This document shows, piece after piece, positions 23,788 through 33,490 of a stretch of 64,000 nt of DNA. The position numbers were made by a program, and so were the translations under genes. Numbering within the stretch: the first letter of the stretch is position 1; each line of letters opens with the position of its first letter. This stretch comes from Durusdinium trenchii (Eukaryota; Sar; Dinophyceae; Suessiales; Symbiodiniaceae): contig CAXAMN010004091.1 in assembly GCA_963970005.1 (NCBI GenBank), positions 233,377-297,376 of the forward strand, given 5' to 3'. The notes under the pieces are model-generated. The model was not told the origin of the DNA and did no database searches. It worked only from the letters and a program-made list of their open reading frames with translations.

Positions 23788-23850
23788 TTCTACTAGGTCC
23801 CTAGGTTGGAGGCCATCGCTGGGAGCAAGAAGCTACTAGGAATAAGGCAT
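23788..23850 (-). repeat. Dispersed CTAGTAG repeat, both modules
   Basis: 'CTAGGTTGGAGGCCATCGCT' (module B) is directly joined to 'GAAGCTACTAGGAATAAG' (module A). This composite shows that the two modules belong to one family. It sits at the 3' end of the membrane-protein gene. Confidence 0.8.
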
Positions 23851-23854
23851 TCAC

Positions 23855-25480
23855 TCATCCTGATGCTCCCAGTTCTACTCCCTCGACCGCATCGATGTCT
23901 CGGATCCCTCGGATGCGCGCCATGTAGTCCAGGGAGTGGCTCAGCAGGATCAGCCAAACAAGGGTGAAGCGCCGGACCAAATACAATTTCGTCAGGTAGA
24001 GAAAGCCAAAGCTGGCAACACACAAGGGGAAATAACTACAAGTCACAAGAATGGTGGCAAGTGCACACGGAAGGGGATGGCACCCTGCTTGCGCCAATGT
24101 CTGTATGGCCATTATGCTTGCAGCTGTGCAGAGTGGCACGAAGGACCATACAAACATGTCATAGCGAGCGCTAAATTGACTTTGACGAACCTCCGGGGAT
24201 GCCAAGACCAAAATGAAGTCAAGTGTCAGAAGTACCGGAGGCAAGGAGCAAAACAGTGAAAAAGCAAAGTCCGCTTGCAATGCGGTGCACTTCCGCCAGG
24301 TCCCCAGGACAAAGAGTGTGAGGGCTAATGGTGGCGCCACCCACGTTCCCCAAGGCAAGCTATTTCGGTAGAACTCCTTGTAAAACATGGTCTGAGTCTC
24401 CTCGGCTTCCTTGGCATGGACGACTGCAATCCATAGCACCCAGCTGTTCAGCCCAGCAAGCCAGCAAAAACCCCGAGCAGAACGTCCAGCCAGCCGACTT
24501 TCCCAAATGTTAGCACCTGCATGCTGAATCGTGTCGGGAATAGCCTTCGCACGCTGAGTGAAGTCCCATGTAAATGCACACATCATGATCGAGTGAAAAA
24601 CTTGCCTTGACTGGCACAAAGCGGCGCACGATACATTGAAAGACATTGAACACTGACACACTTTCAAACACTTGGCCATAGACTTGGGCCACCCTGTGCT
24701 ATTTTTTAAAATCAAGTCTTGACACAGAAAAGTCGGAAAGCTTCCTATACAAAGAACAGCTTGCGTCGGCAGTTCTGTCGTCATGTCAAAGTCGTCCACA
24801 TAATGTTTACGCCAGAGCGCCTGCAATAGGGCAACATAGGCGCAAGTCAATACGAGAAGCAGTGCCGCTGGGTGAGCGTTACCTGCAACTGGTCTGTGAT
24901 TGAACAGGAATGGCAGAAGGATGGAAGGTCAGAGTGTTAAGTTTCCCAAATAATCTGGTAACCAAGCGTGAGCTATCCTGCGTCCATGCTAGTAGCTTAA
25001 GTAAGCTACAGTAGTAGCTAGCTCTCTACTACTAGCTACCTCGGCCTACAACCCGTGGCCTAAATTAGGGGACATGGCAGAAAATGAAACTTGCCGGGAT
25101 GCAGTGGCACAAAGCTACAAAGCCTTCCAGCCACTGTGCTGCCAGGAAGTCCAGCCAACTGATCGAGGACAGGAGCCACATGCTGAGTGTCAAAGCCAAC
25201 GCAAAGAACAAAGACTCTGCAACACCTGCTGCGCTGATGTCAGTATGTCAGAGCACAGGCAACCATCTACATGTTTGACCGGTGGTGAGGTGGTTTGTCC
25301 TTTTCCGTCTCGCTTTCTGGGAGAGGGAAACCAGAATTCCGGGCCCAGGCACTTTCTTCATTGCAGGTAAGCATCGGGTACAGAGCTCCAGCCAAGGCGA
25401 ACCACATTAGTGCGAAGGCGCCAAATGGCAGGAGGAAAAAGTTCTGGGACATCATGAAGACCTTGGTGCTGCACTCTAAG
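23855..25480 (-). CDS. Multi-pass membrane protein gene, 3' part, cut by a retrotransposon
   Basis: A frame open from 24850 to 23855 codes for at least five hydrophobic segments, for example 'PLALTLFVLGTW', 'FAFSLFCSLPPVLLTLDFIL', 'LATILVTCSYFPLCVASF' and 'FTLVWLILLSHSLDYMA', ending shortly after 'RIRGIRDIDAVEGVE'. Two further membrane exons lie upstream: about 25080-25262 ('ESLFFALALTLSMWLL') and about 25360-25475 ('FFLLPFGAFALMWFALAGAL'). The frame of that last exon stays open up to the retrotransposon border. On the far side of the element, an in-frame stop lies directly next to the duplicated GACCG. The insertion therefore probably lies in an intron very close to this exon's acceptor. No transporter family was recognised. 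Confidence 0.5.
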
Positions 25481-25485
25481 GACCG
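25481..25485. repeat. Target site duplication, left (GACCG)
   Basis: The five bases GACCG immediately precede the 5' LTR and recur exactly after the 3' LTR at 33966-33970. Five bp is the usual copia integrase stagger. Confidence 0.95.
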
Positions 25486-25763
25486 TGCAGTTCATGAACT
25501 TGAGAGTCACGAACATGAGGACACATGTGAGTTCATGCTCCGGTCAACCGGTCACCTCTCGGCCCAATGAAGGGGCCCCTTGTTTAGCCTTCACGTGGCT
25601 GCCATGGAGTGAGAAAAGGTCCGCACTTGGTGGACGATCGGTCGTGTGCTGTTGAGTCGGCATATCCATTGGTTTGCACTACATTGAGCATTGAGGTACA
25701 CCCTTTTGTTGCTGGTTGTGTTGCTACATTGGTTGTACATGCTACCAGTGCACACCAACTGCA
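25486..25763 (+). repeat. 5' LTR
   Basis: It begins TGCAGTTCATGAAC and ends CAACTGCA. It contains the palindrome GTTCATGAAC near its start. No difference from the 3' LTR was seen over 278 bp. Promoter elements were not identified. Confidence 0.95.
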
Positions 25764-25764
25764 C

Positions 25765-25782
25765 TGGTAGCGGAGCAGAGTT
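25765..25782 (+). promoter_or_regulatory. Primer-binding site
   Basis: 'TGGTAGCGGAGCAGAG' starts one base after the LTR. TGG pairs with a tRNA 3' CCA, and the following bases resemble the complement of an initiator-methionine tRNA acceptor stem with one mismatch. Which host tRNA primes is not determined. Confidence 0.65.
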
Positions 25783-25794
25783 AGCTCCGGGGTC

Positions 25795-28700
25795 ATGGCG
25801 GACGTCAAGGATCGGTTAAATGAGGTGCCTAGCTGGGACGGTTCCTCGAAGACTTGGCGCCGCTATTGCAAAGAAGTTGGATGGTATCTTTCTGGAACGA
25901 AGAGTTCCCAACGGAAGTACGTCGCTGCCAAACTGATCAGTCGGTTGTCGGGTGCCGCTCGCCTCCTTTCCATGTCCTGGCACCAAAGGGATTTTGAAGG
26001 TGAAGAAGGAGTTCAAGTCATGTTGAGGCGGTTCGCCTCCTCCCCTTTGGTGAGGCGCAGCCTTCCCAATGCGGCTGCGACGATGTCATCCTATTTCATG
26101 TTCCAACGACGGCCTGGAGAAAGCATTGCACAATTCCTGGCGAGGGAAACATTAGGTTTTGAGGAATTCCAGGAGGCCTTGCTACAACTCAAAGAGGAGA
26201 AAGATGGAATCTCCCCTGCAGATCGTTTGTTTGAGTTGCCTGAGATCACCACCTCCGAGACCTCAGACAAAGGTGAACGCTATTACAACCCTTGGCATCG
26301 AGATCAACGCTGGCGTGATTGGGAGGAAACCCCTTTTGAAGAGCAGGTTGAGCAAACAGTTGATGACCATGAGGGTTATGCAGCAGTTCCTCAAACATCC
26401 GATGCAGGTGAGGAAGCAGCTCCTCACTCACCGGCGGGGTCGCCGAACCGGACTCGTCAAACACAAAGGAGCCCTTCCCGCAAGACAGAGCAACAGAGGA
26501 TGATTGATGGTTTGGGTCCTATGGATTCTTTTATATTAGATGTTTTGCGTGGCTGGAGACTACTTGTTGCAGCAAGCCTTACAAATGATGAATGGAGAGA
26601 CATCCTAGCTAGCACTGGCAACAAGCTCGACTACCCGGCCATCGCTGAGGCTCTTCAGACCCTATGGGATGAACAGCTCAATCATCATCATGGAGCCTCC
26701 AAAGGTACAGTGTTGCAACAACATTGGGTTGAGACCGCAGATCCTTGGTATAATGCTGCGTGGCACGAGTCCTCGTGGGACACTGAGGATTGGCATGAGT
26801 CAGATTGGCACTCCATGGACCAATTTGGTGCGTGGCCTCAAGCTGCCAACGACCCAGTGGATAACACTGCAACCACTGATGATGATCCTGAACTCCAAGA
26901 AGCTTTGGAGGCTGAGAAGGCCGCAGAGGCTTTGGCAGTTGAAGCTCGTCGAACCTGGTCGCAAGCTCAGCAGGCTACAACAGCCCTTCGACGTGACCGT
27001 GGTTTTGGACAGTTTGCTGGAACCTCATCCTCCAAAGGTGGCAAGGGAAACATCCGTTGTCACATTTGTTCAGGTCCTCATTTTGCTCGTGATTGTCCTG
27101 ACCGTCAACATCCACAGTACCGCAAGGGTGGTGGAAAGCAGTTGAGTCCAGCTGAGCTGGACGCCTACCTCTTCAAGGGCAAGGGGAAAGGCGTGCGAAA
27201 AGGGAAGGATCAAATGATGTCCTCATGGGACGATTCCTACATGGCGCCTTGGGATGTGATGTACACCCAGAAGGGCAAGAACAAGAATGCTGGCAAGGGC
27301 GGAAAGCTTCGTTCCACCGTCAATGTCTATGGCATGGACTATGGTGGGATGGATTTTAGCATGATGGAGCTCCACACGCTTGAGTTCCATGAGACGATGG
27401 AAGCAGTTCCCTTGGAGCTCTACACCTCCAATGAGACTCCAGCTCCTCGAGCCATCCCTGAAGGATTTGGCATGTTGGATTGCGGGGCTACGGCCTCGGC
27501 TGGACCTGAAGCTTCTGTCAAAAAGTTGATCGCCAAGCTGCGTGAAAGTGATCCACAGTTGAAGGTCACCATCGATGTGGAACGAAGACCCTTTTTCAGG
27601 TATGGTTCAGGTCGTTGGGGACAGGCCATGTACTTTGCCTCCATCAGCGACCCCACGAACCCCACCAAGTCCTTTGAGGTGTTTGCCCTGCCGAATCCCA
27701 CGGAGTATTACCAGAAGTCCTTCAAAGACTATATGCTGGTCCCAATTCTTGTCGGTATGGATTTCCTCACCAAGGTCGGCCTGATTCTGGATTTCCAAGA
27801 TGGTCATGCAGTGTTTGGTATGGACCCTTCAGCTGAACCCTTCATCATGTCCAAGAACACCAAGGGTCACTTCATGGTCGACATCGGTCAGTACCTGTTC
27901 GGTCAGCCTTCCATCGGCTCTCAGGCTCCAGAGACCTTCACCGCTGGCATGCAGCTACAGGTTGGAGGACCCAGTGGTGATTGGTTTGAGCTTGCTGTCA
28001 ACGAGAGTGATTCTTGTCATGTCTCAGCAGTTGATGTCCATGTCACCAAGCAGAGCACTTCCATGAGCACTGGTTTTGAGCTTTTGTTTCAACGCCGGAA
28101 GCTTTTGAATGAGCAGTCGCATTCCGCAGCTTTGGGCTGTCCAGTTGGCTCAACCTCACTGACGGCTCCTTTGACATCTGATGGCCAAATCCTCCAAGGG
28201 GTACAAGACCGCGACCCCACTGGATCCAGAACGTCGTCAGGGTCACGACTTGAAGGATCCTCGAGCTCAGCCATCATGCTGGCCGTGTCTCGGCAAGCAC
28301 GTGCCCTCAGTGACTGGAAGCAACGCTCATGGTTCATGGGCCAAGTGCGCCGTGTGTGCTCTCCGCGTGGAGTACATTCCTCGTCAGGGGTCTCCGGCCA
28401 GCTCCGTGGTTCACAAGGACCACACCTTTGTGGACAAGGCTCTGAGCATGATCCAGGAGGGCATTCCGAAGGGCACTCTTCCGGACTACGAGATGGTGGA
28501 GAAGACCTACGACTATGTGGAAGCAATGGACAAGATTCGCGCCATGAAGGCCAAGATCTCCACCATGGAAGCCGAAGCCCAGGGAATGTTGAACAGCCTC
28601 GAGATCATGTACAACGGCTCCAAGAAGAAGACCACGAAGGCCACGGAGGCCGAGAGGATCCTGGCTCATTTGACGCCGGAGGAGTGGACCCACGTCAGCA

Positions 28701-30402
28701 ATCTGGCATCGCAACGACAAGCCGGACAGAGCTCGACATCGGAGATGATTCCCTTCAGCCCCAGCTCGGACGTGGAAGTGGAGGAGATCACACCGGCGAA
28801 GGCCAAGAGTCCAGTGATCCACCTGGGCTAGATGAGACACTCGGCACCACCGTGCCGGAGCTACAGATTGAACAGTTCGCGAAAAAGGTTCAGTTCTCTG
28901 ACGCCCCACCGGAGGTGCATCAATTCGTTGACACCACAGCTGAGACAGCTTCTGAGGTTCCCGATCAGGAGTACACTTGTGAGACTGTGGAGTTTGAGCT
29001 TTTGAAGATCGATGAGGGCAAGTCCAACAAGTCCTCACGCCGTGGCAAGTCTCGTCGAGCTGCCAAGCATGTTTTGAATTCAACTTCATCAAGAACCACC
29101 TCACTCCATGGTTCAGCTTCGTTTTCACCCGCACAGGAGATGGAAGAGCAGCTCTCTTCAGCACCGTCCCGTTCATCTGGACTCTCCGTGCTTCCTTGGA
29201 GAATTTGCCAGGCCGTGATGGCCTTGAGTAGCATGCTCCTTTTGGTGGCCCAGAATGACCTGAGCACTTTGCTTCGTGGCCACCAGCAAGTCGATGTCTG
29301 GGAGATCTTTTGCGCTCCCGATTCTTGGTTGAGCTCGGCTTGTCACTCGGAAGGACTGACTGCCTCCCGCATCAATCTCCACCAGAACTTCGACATGTAC
29401 CGTGCCGACACCTATGATGAGCTTTGGGACAAGTTCAAAAGAGAACGGCCTCGTCGCATCTGGGTCTCTTCCAGGTGCACCTACTGGTGTCCGTTCACCA
29501 GCCTGAACTACCAGACCGTCGAAGAGAAGAAGATCCTTGAGAAGTATCGACGGAAAGAACGAGCCATGTTCCGTCGGCTGATTCCCTTCCTGTCCTCGGC
29601 CGTGCAGTACAACCCCAACCTCGAGATCTTCTGGGAATGGCCCACTCGATGCTATGGCTGGAATGAGCCTATGATCCAGCGTTTGGGTCATGAGATGATC
29701 AAGGCCAATAAGGAGTGGCTCTTTGCTCGCATTGATGGTTGCCGCTATGGCCTACTCTCCAAGCAGGGCCTTCCTTTGAGAAAGCAGTGGACCATTGCCA
29801 CGACTTCGAGACACTTCTTCACAGTGTATCGAGCCAAGACTTGCACTGGATCCCATGACCACGACCACATCCAAGGAGTTGAGACCAACCGGTCCGCCTA
29901 CTACCCTTGGAAGATGTGCAAGTCAATTGCTCAGCACTGGCGAGCCGAACTCTATCCAGCTCGTTGGCTTGATCGTCTTCAATCTCCCGTTGCTGCACAC
30001 ATGACAGGAGAAGAGCAGATCCACTCACTTCAGCTCGAAGCAATGCCTCAAGAGCTGGAGGATGACGATGAGCCCAATGCAGAACTTCGCAAACAGTGGG
30101 ACATCCAGCTGCTCAAGTACCACAAGGCAGCCGGACATCCCAACAACTACAACTTGGCCCGCATCATCCGAGAAGCTGGTCAACCCCGCTGGAAGGTTGA
30201 AGCAGCCTTGAAGCTGCCATGTGATGATTGCAAAGCCTTGAAGATGGGCGGCGCTTCCAGTGGCAAGATACCACCAGCTTCCATGCGGCCGCTTCCAAAG
30301 GCTTGGGAAATGGTACAAGCTTTTGGTTCTGATGGACTTTGCCACTCATTTCAAAGCTGGCAAGATCCTACGCTCCATGGATCTCTACAAGCAGGAGAAT
30401 GA
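25795..30402 (+). CDS. Copia gag-protease-integrase ORF (frame-disrupted)
   Basis: The ATG at 25795 opens a 1,535-codon frame. Residues 1 to about 400 are gag-like (N-terminal 'SWDGSSKTWRRYCKEVGW'). A zinc knuckle lies at residues 422-434 ('CHICSGPHFARDC', spacing CX2CX3HX4C, one residue short of the usual CX2CX4HX4C). The protease active site at residues 562-565 is Asp-Cys-Gly-Ala where Asp-Thr/Ser-Gly is usual, with the second motif 'PILVGMDFLTKVGLILDF' downstream. Residues about 795-1010 read as off-frame sequence because the true coding there is the +1 frame (28181-28831). The integrase zinc-binding domain has H1443, H1448, C1476 and C1479. After 'KAWEMV' the frame is lost at a deletion, and it stops at 30402. 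Confidence 0.9.
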   Translation: MADVKDRLNEVPSWDGSSKTWRRYCKEVGWYLSGTKSSQRKYVAAKLISRLSGAARLLSMSWHQRDFEGEEGVQVMLRRFASSPLVRRSLPNAAATMSSYFMFQRRPGESIAQFLARETLGFEEFQEALLQLKEEKDGISPADRLFELPEITTSETSDKGERYYNPWHRDQRWRDWEETPFEEQVEQTVDDHEGYAAVPQTSDAGEEAAPHSPAGSPNRTRQTQRSPSRKTEQQRMIDGLGPMDSFILDVLRGWRLLVAASLTNDEWRDILASTGNKLDYPAIAEALQTLWDEQLNHHHGASKGTVLQQHWVETADPWYNAAWHESSWDTEDWHESDWHSMDQFGAWPQAANDPVDNTATTDDDPELQEALEAEKAAEALAVEARRTWSQAQQATTALRRDRGFGQFAGTSSSKGGKGNIRCHICSGPHFARDCPDRQHPQYRKGGGKQLSPAELDAYLFKGKGKGVRKGKDQMMSSWDDSYMAPWDVMYTQKGKNKNAGKGGKLRSTVNVYGMDYGGMDFSMMELHTLEFHETMEAVPLELYTSNETPAPRAIPEGFGMLDCGATASAGPEASVKKLIAKLRESDPQLKVTIDVERRPFFRYGSGRWGQAMYFASISDPTNPTKSFEVFALPNPTEYYQKSFKDYMLVPILVGMDFLTKVGLILDFQDGHAVFGMDPSAEPFIMSKNTKGHFMVDIGQYLFGQPSIGSQAPETFTAGMQLQVGGPSGDWFELAVNESDSCHVSAVDVHVTKQSTSMSTGFELLFQRRKLLNEQSHSAALGCPVGSTSLTAPLTSDGQILQGVQDRDPTGSRTSSGSRLEGSSSSAIMLAVSRQARALSDWKQRSWFMGQVRRVCSPRGVHSSSGVSGQLRGSQGPHLCGQGSEHDPGGHSEGHSSGLRDGGEDLRLCGSNGQDSRHEGQDLHHGSRSPGNVEQPRDHVQRLQEEDHEGHGGREDPGSFDAGGVDPRQQSGIATTSRTELDIGDDSLQPQLGRGSGGDHTGEGQESSDPPGLDETLGTTVPELQIEQFAKKVQFSDAPPEVHQFVDTTAETASEVPDQEYTCETVEFELLKIDEGKSNKSSRRGKSRRAAKHVLNSTSSRTTSLHGSASFSPAQEMEEQLSSAPSRSSGLSVLPWRICQAVMALSSMLLLVAQNDLSTLLRGHQQVDVWEIFCAPDSWLSSACHSEGLTASRINLHQNFDMYRADTYDELWDKFKRERPRRIWVSSRCTYWCPFTSLNYQTVEEKKILEKYRRKERAMFRRLIPFLSSAVQYNPNLEIFWEWPTRCYGWNEPMIQRLGHEMIKANKEWLFARIDGCRYGLLSKQGLPLRKQWTIATTSRHFFTVYRAKTCTGSHDHDHIQGVETNRSAYYPWKMCKSIAQHWRAELYPARWLDRLQSPVAAHMTGEEQIHSLQLEAMPQELEDDDEPNAELRKQWDIQLLKYHKAAGHPNNYNLARIIREAGQPRWKVEAALKLPCDDCKALKMGGASSGKIPPASMRPLPKAWEMVQAFGSDGLCHSFQSWQDPTLHGSLQAGE
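28181..28831 (+). CDS. Out-of-frame ORF inside the copia polyprotein, zinc-ribbon-like
   Basis: A 216-residue frame, shifted by one base from the surrounding gag-pol frame, starts at ATG 28181 and ends at TAG 28829-28831. Its codon use and composition look coding, while the gag-pol frame over the same bases reads as Gly/Ser/His-rich filler. Cysteines C33, C36, C56 and C59 (CX2C-X19-CX2C) resemble a zinc ribbon. A helical segment follows ('EMVEKTYDYVEAMDKIRAM'). Either two compensating indels displaced a normal polyprotein segment, or this is a true overlapping gene; I favour the first. Upstream in this frame there are stops near 28160 and 28172, so any frame change occurs after 28174. Confidence 0.65.
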   Translation: MAKSSKGYKTATPLDPERRQGHDLKDPRAQPSCWPCLGKHVPSVTGSNAHGSWAKCAVCALRVEYIPRQGSPASSVVHKDHTFVDKALSMIQEGIPKGTLPDYEMVEKTYDYVEAMDKIRAMKAKISTMEAEAQGMLNSLEIMYNGSKKKTTKATEAERILAHLTPEEWTHVSNLASQRQAGQSSTSEMIPFSPSSDVEVEEITPAKAKSPVIHLG

Positions 30403-33400
30403 GAACACCACTGAGATCCTCGAGGGCATCTTTGACCTCTGGCTTGCTTCCAAGCCTAAGATGACCATTCTGGTCCCTGACAATGCGAAGTCTATGGTCA
30501 GCGCCCAAGCTCGAACCACCCTCTCCGACCTCAACATCCAGATTGAAGTACCACCAGCTAAAGAAAGCTGGAGCCACGGCCTGATGGAAAGAGCCGTCCA
30601 AGAGGTCAAGATCGTTGCCTCCAAGACTGCGCTCTCCTTTCCGGCGCTCTCTGCAAAGACCATCTTGGCTCTCTCCATCAACTCCCTCAATGCCACAGAG
30701 GTCGTGCAGGGGTACACTCCTCATCAGTGGGTGTATGGGAAGCAGTTTAGCTTCTCAGAAGAAGATGAGAGATCCATGCAGCAGATTCTGCCTGATGTCT
30801 CAGGTACCGACTTCATCTCCCTGCTCTCCAATCGACAACAAGCAGAGGAGATTGCGAGAAAGGCGAGATCCCAGTTGGTTCTTGGAAAGCTTCGCAATTC
30901 CCGTGTGAGGCAACCTCTTCAAGTTTTCCAGCCCATGGACCTTGTCAAGATCTGGCGTCGCTATTCAACTGATGGTGGTGCCAGAGGAGGTCTTCGCAAG
31001 CTTGGCCATCCTCAATGGCTGGGTCCGGGCAGAGTTGTCTTCCACGAGGTCATCCATGGTCAACGACCGGAGGAGGAAAGACGACACATCGTCTGGGTCA
31101 TTGTGGCCGGTGCCATGCATCGATGTTCAGTGCACTCGGTCAGAAAGGTCACGGAGCGTGAACGCCTTGACTACGAGATCTCAAATCCAGAAGATCCTTC
31201 TCATTGGCGCTCCTTGGCTGATATGGTGCCTCGTCGGTCGTACATTGACCTGCTTCCAGAAGAGCCAACGGAAGAAGATGTTGAGTTACCTCCTTTGCCA
31301 GATGAGCCTGGTCCATCAACACTTCAGGATCAAAGGCCTCCAGAGAAGCGACATCGTATGAAGAGCCCATGGTCACCACTTCATGGACCACAACCTCCAC
31401 CGGCTGTGCCATCTCTGGAGTATACTCCCTCAGAAGCACCTCTCAATGAGTCTGAGGATCAGCCAACTCACGCTGAACCAGATGACACTGAGGAAGTGAC
31501 CGGCACTGGCATTGGCAGTGGCATTCCAACCTTGGGTGAACGCTTCACCAACCTCTCGGACAACAAGCCCTTGATCTCATTGTCCTCCGACAGTTCCAAA
31601 GCAAGTGCTTCAGATTCAGCAGCTGAGCCTGACTCCAAGAAGGCTCGCCTGGACTCCGATGCCCTGATCTTCCACGCCTTGGAGATGTGCGAAGAAGGTT
31701 GGATCTTGGACATTGAGTTGGACGTCAAGTCCCAAAGAGAGAAGGAGCGTTTCATCAAGCACCCTTCGTTGTTCTTGGCTCAGAAGCTCCGTGACTGTGA
31801 GGTCAGATTGGAAAAGCTTTCGCCCGCACATCGTGAACTTTTTGTTCGTGCCAAGTCAAAGGAGGTCAACAGCTTCCTGACCAATGTGGCTGTCCGTCGT
31901 TGCCTGGACAGTCACGAAGAGCGTGAGGCTTGGGACTCTGGGCGCATCATGCGCTGCAGGTGGGTTCTCACATGGAAGCCCACTCCTGAGGAGAGCATGG
32001 AAGAAGCTCTTCAAGAAGTGGCATCCAAGCCTGGCTCCACGACTCTGACATCCGATGGCAAGAAGAAGGCCAAGGCAAGAATTGTTTTGCTTGGTTTTGA
32101 GCATCCTGATCTACTTCATGAAAGCCATCGTACTTCCTCACCAGTGCAAGCAGTTCTCACTCGCAACTTGTCTTATCAGCTGGTGATGGAAGAGGGTTGG
32201 GACATTGAAGGCATTGACATGAGCACCGCCTTTTTGCAAACACTCCCCACTGAAGAGTCCAAGCGCCTGTGGACAACCGGTGTCAAGGAGCTCAGGGACG
32301 CTCTCCAGATCCCCGAGCATGGTGTGATGCGCATTTTGAAGAACTTCTACGGAAGCACCACGGCTCCCCGGAATCTGTGGGAGAATGTTGACAAGAGCCT
32401 CCGTGACTTGGGAGCTGTGTCCATTCAGGGCGATGCCTGTTTCTGGATTTGGTTTGTGGACAATGAAGCCTACAATCCTGCCACGGATCCTGAGCACTTC
32501 AAGCTGCGACCCCTCGGCTTCATGGCTGGACATGTGGATGATTTTCACCGTGCTGGCGATGTCAAGGACAGCCGTTGGACGCAGATCAAAGCAGCCATTG
32601 ATAAACAATATCGTTGGGGCACAGCAAAGCAGAACAGCTACCGCCATGCAGGTACAGATTTGTCCATGCAGAAGGACGCTAAGTTTGGGAGGTGTCTTGT
32701 GGTGGATCAACAGTTTTACATTGAAATGTTGCAGGACGTTGATGTGCACCCCACTCGGTTCAGCAACGGATCATCCACCATGACTCCCAAGGAGATTGCG
32801 GCCTGTCGGACATCACTTGGTGCCTTGCAGTGGTTGGCGGTCCAGTCACAACCGCTCATCACTGCTCGCTGCAATTTGCTCATTACTAAGCTTTCCACGG
32901 ATCCCAAGATCCAGATCGCCCAGGAGCTACAAGAGATGATTCGGGAGCTGCGCAAAGAAGGGTCAACATTGAAGTTCTTCAAGTTGCCTGGCGTTCGTCG
33001 TTGGACGGATTTGTGTGTGGTTGGCCTGGGGGACCAGGCGCACAACAACAGACCCCGTGGAGGGTCGACGGGAGGCATGACAGTTTTCCTGTCAGGCCCT
33101 GACGCCCTCAAGGGCGTCCCAACGCCAATGTGTTTGGTGGCTTGGCGCAGCTGGAAGCTGAAACGGGTGGCGATCGGCACCAACGATGCCGAAATGCAGG
33201 CGATTGTTGAAACAGAGGATGTGGTCTATAGAACCAGACTGCTATGGGCAGGCATGCACGGCACCGGCTCCATCTTCAAGGGCCGGGATTTGCTGAGCCT
33301 TGCGGACTCTCAGGTCCGGTTGGTCCCTGGTGTGCTTGGGACCGATTCGAAAGGAGGGTTCGATTCGGTCATGGTGAACGAATCACCGCTGCTGGGTTTG

Positions 33401-33490
33401 TCGAACATGCGCGCTGCCATACAGGCATACCAATTGAAGCAGGCCATTCGATTCTGCCTCACCAAGTTGATTTGGCTTGCGAGCGACTAG
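30308..33490 (+). CDS. Copia integrase core, reverse transcriptase and RNase H ORF
   Basis: Coding resumes in the second frame at 'GKWYKLLVLMDFATHFKAG'. Integrase residues visible are Asp in 'LVPDNAKSM' (30479-30481) and Glu in 'HGLMERAVQ' (30587-30589); the first catalytic Asp, normally about 20 residues before 'LLVLMD', is missing. Reverse transcriptase spans roughly 31930-32880, with 'GIDMSTAFLQ' (first Asp) and the active site His-Val-Asp-Asp at 32531-32542. RNase H spans about 33000-33490, with 'GLGDQAHNNRPRGGSTGG', 'DAEMQAIVETED' and 'LGTDSKGG'. The frame ends at TAG 33488-33490 right after 'WLASD', but the same frame continues with typical C-terminal sequence. Confidence 0.9.
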   Translation, partial: KWYKLLVLMDFATHFKAGKILRSMDLYKQENENTTEILEGIFDLWLASKPKMTILVPDNAKSMVSAQARTTLSDLNIQIEVPPAKESWSHGLMERAVQEVKIVASKTALSFPALSAKTILALSINSLNATEVVQGYTPHQWVYGKQFSFSEEDERSMQQILPDVSGTDFISLLSNRQQAEEIARKARSQLVLGKLRNSRVRQPLQVFQPMDLVKIWRRYSTDGGARGGLRKLGHPQWLGPGRVVFHEVIHGQRPEEERRHIVWVIVAGAMHRCSVHSVRKVTERERLDYEISNPEDPSHWRSLADMVPRRSYIDLLPEEPTEEDVELPPLPDEPGPSTLQDQRPPEKRHRMKSPWSPLHGPQPPPAVPSLEYTPSEAPLNESEDQPTHAEPDDTEEVTGTGIGSGIPTLGERFTNLSDNKPLISLSSDSSKASASDSAAEPDSKKARLDSDALIFHALEMCEEGWILDIELDVKSQREKERFIKHPSLFLAQKLRDCEVRLEKLSPAHRELFVRAKSKEVNSFLTNVAVRRCLDSHEEREAWDSGRIMRCRWVLTWKPTPEESMEEALQEVASKPGSTTLTSDGKKKAKARIVLLGFEHPDLLHESHRTSSPVQAVLTRNLSYQLVMEEGWDIEGIDMSTAFLQTLPTEESKRLWTTGVKELRDALQIPEHGVMRILKNFYGSTTAPRNLWENVDKSLRDLGAVSIQGDACFWIWFVDNEAYNPATDPEHFKLRPLGFMAGHVDDFHRAGDVKDSRWTQIKAAIDKQYRWGTAKQNSYRHAGTDLSMQKDAKFGRCLVVDQQFYIEMLQDVDVHPTRFSNGSSTMTPKEIAACRTSLGALQWLAVQSQPLITARCNLLITKLSTDPKIQIAQELQEMIRELRKEGSTLKFFKLPGVRRWTDLCVVGLGDQAHNNRPRGGSTGGMTVFLSGPDALKGVPTPMCLVAWRSWKLKRVAIGTNDAEMQAIVETEDVVYRTRLLWAGMHGTGSIFKGRDLLSLADSQVRLVPGVLGTDSKGGFDSVMVNESPLLGLSNMRAAIQAYQLKQAIRFCLTKLIWLASD

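Noticed and set aside
25074-25370. Plus-strand Cys-rich ORF of 98 codons with an ATG
   Set aside because: The minus strand over the same bases codes for a membrane helix in line with neighbouring membrane exons, which is the better explanation.
28334-29691. Antisense ORFs of 280 and 172 codons in the copia element
   Set aside because: They are shadows of GC-rich third positions in gag-pol; sequence is not protein-like and no retroelement function is expected there.
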